A stretch of DNA of 6,932 bases, taken from NCBI GenBank assembly GCA_964342805.1, contig CAYFHQ010000150.1:1-6932 (forward strand). The letters run 5' to 3'. Every line of letters begins with the position of its first letter. Positions within the stretch are counted from its first letter, which is position 1. Below, one piece after another: positions 4,886 to 6,932 of this stretch. This DNA comes from CAYFHQ01 sp964342805 (lineage in GTDB: Bacteria > Bacillota > Clostridia > Peptostreptococcales > Acidaminobacteraceae). Position numbers and translations under genes: made by a program. The notes below the pieces were generated by a model that was given only the letters and a program-made list of their open reading frames with translations, ran no database searches and was not told the origin of the DNA.

Positions 4886-5567
4886 TTGATTGTTCTCCTT
4901 TAAGGTTCTCGTACGTTTCAAATACCTTCTCTTTAAATGCGTCTAATCCAAATCGGTCGATGAATGGTCCTAACTTTTCACCCTTTTGGGCAATGTCGCA
5001 GTAAACGGTATATACTGCTTCGACCATCCAGTATGCTTCGTCATCAGTTAAGTTAATGGCAATTTCATCAGGTAGTCTCGGGTGATAGCCCGCACTACCG
5101 CCAGCTACAACAATGTAGCCCTCTTCATTGGCCTTGACACCGATGTCCTTGGCGTGGACACTGGCACAGCCATTCATGCAGCCTACAACACCGATTTTAG
5201 TACGGTTAGGTGCTGGTGCTCCGTAGTACCTTGCTTCAATACGCATGCCCAACTCCAAGGAGTTTTGCCGGCTACGTTTGCAAATACCACCGGGACAAAT
5301 CTCAGTATTCTTTACAGAATAGGGGGACAGTACTGCTGGTTCCATATCCAGGTCTTCCCAAACCTGTGCCACATCCTCAGCCTTAATGCCATTGAGCATA
5401 ATCCGCTGTCCAGATGTGATTTTCAAGGAAAGTTTATATTTTTTTGCTACTTCAGCAAAACGAATCATATTGTTAGGAGAAACAAATCCTCCCTTAATGC
5501 GTGGTGTAATGGCATAAACACGTTTGCCATTGATGATCTTTTGTAGGGTCGCATATTTTGGTTGCAT
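4878..5567 (-). CDS. Small siroheme/[4Fe-4S] sulfite/nitrite reductase-like protein
   Basis: A 229-residue single-unit member of the nitrite/sulfite reductase family. It has the ferredoxin-like half-domain (residues 1-75, with RIKGGFVSPNNMIRFAEVA and ITSGQRIMLNGI), then the cofactor domain: C91-PGGI-C96 KRSRQNSLELG, GVVGCMNGCASVHAKDIGV (C130-X3-C134) and GGSAGYHPRLPD (156-167). The four cysteines should hold the [4Fe-4S] cluster coupled to siroheme, for six-electron reduction of sulfite or nitrite. Its size matches the low-molecular-weight assimilatory-type sulfite reductases of anaerobes rather than full-length CysI or NirA (about 500-570 residues). The first pair is CX4C, one residue shorter than the usual CX5C. 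GGAGGT lies 4 bases before ATG 5567, supporting this start. First gene of the operon; no electron-donor or siroheme-synthesis gene is in the window, and the true substrate is uncertain. Confidence 0.88.
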   Translation of the reverse strand: MQPKYATLQKIINGKRVYAITPRIKGGFVSPNNMIRFAEVAKKYKLSLKITSGQRIMLNGIKAEDVAQVWEDLDMEPAVLSPYSVKNTEICPGGICKRSRQNSLELGMRIEARYYGAPAPNRTKIGVVGCMNGCASVHAKDIGVKANEEGYIVVAGGSAGYHPRLPDEIAINLTDDEAYWMVEAVYTVYCDIAQKGEKLGPFIDRFGLDAFKEKVFETYENLKGEQSNE

Positions 5568-5631
5568 ATTTACCTCCGATGCTTTATCTCTACCCGCAAC
5601 AACAGTATACAATGCAGGCAATTCTTATTCC

Positions 5632-5645
5632 GTAACAAGGGTTAC
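5632..5645. promoter_or_regulatory. Inverted repeat at the start of the reductase operon transcript
   Basis: GTAAC and GTTAC flank AAGG, a 14-bp dyad lying at the predicted start of the minus-strand transcript (near 5641). That position would suit a repressor. It is only loosely like a Rex site, and no regulator can be assigned. Confidence 0.25.
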
Positions 5646-5647
5646 CT

Positions 5648-5676
5648 ATTATGAAAATATTCCAAACCCACTGCAA
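5648..5676 (-). promoter_or_regulatory. Probable promoter of the reductase operon
   Basis: On the minus strand TTGCAG (5676-5671) and CATAAT (5653-5648, 5 of 6 matches) are 17 bp apart, giving a start near 5641 and a leader of about 74 bases. A second -10-like TATACT (5609-5604) is nearer the gene but has no good -35. Consensus only. Confidence 0.45.
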
Positions 5677-5688
5677 GAATGTTATAAT
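5660..5688 (+). promoter_or_regulatory. Promoter of the HD-GYP gene
   Basis: TG, one base, then TATAAT (5683-5688) is a perfect extended -10. The -35 position 17 bp upstream (5660-5665, TTCCAA) is weak, as often seen with extended -10 promoters. The start near 5695 gives a leader of about 47 bases. It overlaps the divergent operon promoter, so the two may compete. Confidence 0.6.
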
Positions 5689-5741
5689 ATTGAAGACATA
5701 AAATGTATGCATGCCGTGGGGTGTGGATTGGGTGATAATAA

Positions 5742-6806
5742 ATGATTGAAAAAAACACGCTTGAGTTAGAATCGGGAATGGTCATAGCTCAGGACATATT
5801 TGATGATAATGGAATACTTATAATAGCAGATGGAACAGTTTTGAAGGAAAGTCATATTGAGTTTATTCAGAATGATCCTACACTATTTTTTGTGAAAATA
5901 CAATCGTTTCAAGACTTGGACATCCAGGCTGAGCCTGAGCCGCCGCATGTTTCAGATCCGAAATTCCAGGAACTTAAAAAGGAATATACGGAAGCGGTCA
6001 CAGAGTTTCGTGGCATATTCGAAAGCGTTAAACTCGGTGGCAAGCTCTTACATAGTGAACTGGACAACTTCACAACACGTTTGGTGGACGAAGTGGAGCG
6101 GAATGGTCCCATGATTGCCCAGCGCTTGTGGCAGTTGCGAACCACGGACCCTTACACCTTTGAGCACTCTGTCCAGGTAAGCCTTTATGCAACCCTCCTG
6201 GGTAAGTGGCTAGACATGGACGAAAAGGAGCTAAAGGAGTTGGCTGTTGCCGGCCTCATGCATGACATAGGCAAGTGCAACATACCGGATTCCATCCTCA
6301 ACAAACCGTCCCGTTTAACAGATGATGAAATGAAGGTCATGCGGACCCATGCACGGTTGGGCTACGTCCTATTGGCCACGGCTAAGGAATATGAAACTTC
6401 TATATTAAGTGGAGTCCTCCAACACCACGAACGCTGTGACGGCAGTGGCTATCCCAATGGCCTTAAGCGCCACTACATTCATCCCTATGCACGTATTGTT
6501 GCCATAGCCGATGTCTTTTCGGCCATGACCTCCAAACGGGTATATAAAGAAGCTGCATGTCCCTTTACAGTTGTGGACCAACTGATCTCTTCATCTTATG
6601 GGTCCATGGATCCCTACTATGTAAAGGAATTTACGTCCAACCTGTGTTTCTATTTTGTAGGACTCAATGCAGTTTTGAGTGATGGCCGCGTGGGTGAGAT
6701 CATTTTCATTGACAAGTCTTCACCAACACGCCCCTTGATCCGAACGGAAAATGAGTTTGTAAACTTGAACCGGGTCTCAGGAATCACGGTAGAGAAACTC
6801 ATATAA
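5742..6806 (+). CDS. HD-GYP domain cyclic-di-GMP phosphodiesterase
   Basis: A 354-residue protein with a short N-terminal module (about residues 7-45, LESGMVIAQDIF and GTVLKESHIEFI) often found before HD-GYP domains, a helical linker (70-130), and a complete HD-GYP domain (about 138-350). Metal and catalytic residues are all present: H142, H174-D175 (MHDIGK), H203, H228-H229 (QHHERCDGSGYPNGL, the GYP motif intact) and D257 (IAIADVFSAMTS). It should hydrolyse cyclic-di-GMP, lowering a signal that controls motility, attachment or development; some relatives act on cGAMP. No signal peptide, membrane helix or receiver domain is seen, so it is cytoplasmic and its input signal is unknown. Start ATG 5742 follows GGTGAT (5731-5736), complementary to the 16S tail. 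Single gene with its own promoter and terminator, divergent from the reductase operon. Confidence 0.92.
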   Translation: MIEKNTLELESGMVIAQDIFDDNGILIIADGTVLKESHIEFIQNDPTLFFVKIQSFQDLDIQAEPEPPHVSDPKFQELKKEYTEAVTEFRGIFESVKLGGKLLHSELDNFTTRLVDEVERNGPMIAQRLWQLRTTDPYTFEHSVQVSLYATLLGKWLDMDEKELKELAVAGLMHDIGKCNIPDSILNKPSRLTDDEMKVMRTHARLGYVLLATAKEYETSILSGVLQHHERCDGSGYPNGLKRHYIHPYARIVAIADVFSAMTSKRVYKEAACPFTVVDQLISSSYGSMDPYYVKEFTSNLCFYFVGLNAVLSDGRVGEIIFIDKSSPTRPLIRTENEFVNLNRVSGITVEKLI

Positions 6807-6814
6807 TTGACAAG

Positions 6815-6830
6815 TTCTCATAACTGAGAA
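6815..6830. repeat. Short inverted repeat downstream of the HD-GYP gene
   Basis: TTCTCA and TGAGAA flank TAAC in a perfect 6-bp dyad, 3 bases after a TTGACA (6807-6812) that has no -10 partner at the right distance. It may simply be part of the 3' untranslated region; function unknown. Confidence 0.3.
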
Positions 6831-6874
6831 ACGCTGAATGATGGTAAAAGAAAACGCTATTACAGCATATAAAG

Positions 6875-6910
6875 AAGCAGGTCCCAAAGTGGGGCCTGCT
6901 TTTGTTTTTT
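6875..6910 (+). terminator. Terminator of the HD-GYP gene
   Basis: AAGCAGGTCCC (6875-6885) and GGGGCCTGCTT (6891-6901) form an 11-bp stem with one G-T pair and a 5-base loop, followed by TTTGTTTTTT (6901-6910). It lies about 70 bases after the HD-GYP stop. Confidence 0.9.
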
Positions 6911-6932
6911 GGATTAACTTGATTTTGAGACG

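Noticed and set aside
5082..5546. Plus-strand 154-codon open frame antisense to the reductase
   Set aside because: The minus strand encodes a clear sulfite/nitrite reductase with intact motifs; this frame lacks a ribosome site and recognisable domains.
5615..5640. Rex-like redox operator (TTGTTA half-site on the minus strand)
   Set aside because: Only one half-site matches the TTGTTAA-N4-TTAACAA type; the other half has too few matches to call.
6838..6932. Open frame from ATG ATG at 6838 running off the right edge (MMVKENAITAYKEAGPK...)
   Set aside because: It has no ribosome site and reads straight through the 6875-6910 terminator hairpin; more likely chance in the 3' untranslated region.

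Overview
The window looks like chromosomal DNA from a low-to-moderate GC Gram-positive anaerobe, most likely a member of Clostridia. Three things suggest this: strong GGAGG-type ribosome binding sites on almost every gene, extended -10 promoters with TG one base upstream, and a siroheme-type reductase next to a DUF1858 redox-disulfide protein, a pairing expected in strict anaerobes. I cannot name a genus. No rRNA, tRNA, CRISPR array, transposase or prophage gene is visible.

Layout. On the plus strand from the left edge come a compact single-stranded DNA-binding protein (77-469) with its own terminator, a PHP-family phosphatase of the histidinol-phosphatase type (564-1385), and a NYN nuclease fused to an OST-HTH/LOTUS domain (1465-2199). 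Two hairpins at 2236-2298 separate this block from the convergent minus-strand block. That block holds an XRE/TPR regulator (2455-3627) and, directly downstream in the -1 frame, an open stretch of 51 codons (2303-2458) that looks coding but has no ordinary start codon. A 330-base intergenic region (3628-3956) carries a good promoter for the regulator, a perfect 16-bp palindrome upstream of it, and two tandem small hairpins with identical loops.

Next, on the minus strand, is a tight three-gene operon, read in the order: a small sulfite/nitrite reductase-like protein (5567-4878), an unrecognised 218-residue protein (4885-4229, overlapping the first gene by 8 bp), and a 60-residue DUF1858 protein (4195-4013). 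It ends in a very strong terminator. A divergent promoter region separates it from a plus-strand HD-GYP cyclic-di-GMP phosphodiesterase (5742-6806), which has its own terminator near the right edge.

How the genes may work together. The only clear functional unit is the reductase / orphan / DUF1858 operon. It probably encodes a small redox system acting on sulfite, nitrite or a related species, with the orphan protein as an undescribed partner. Its reductase also shows an unusual spacing of its first cysteine pair. The second candidate for something new is the peptide-sensor-like regulator with its overlapping downstream reading frame. The other genes look like independent housekeeping or signalling units.
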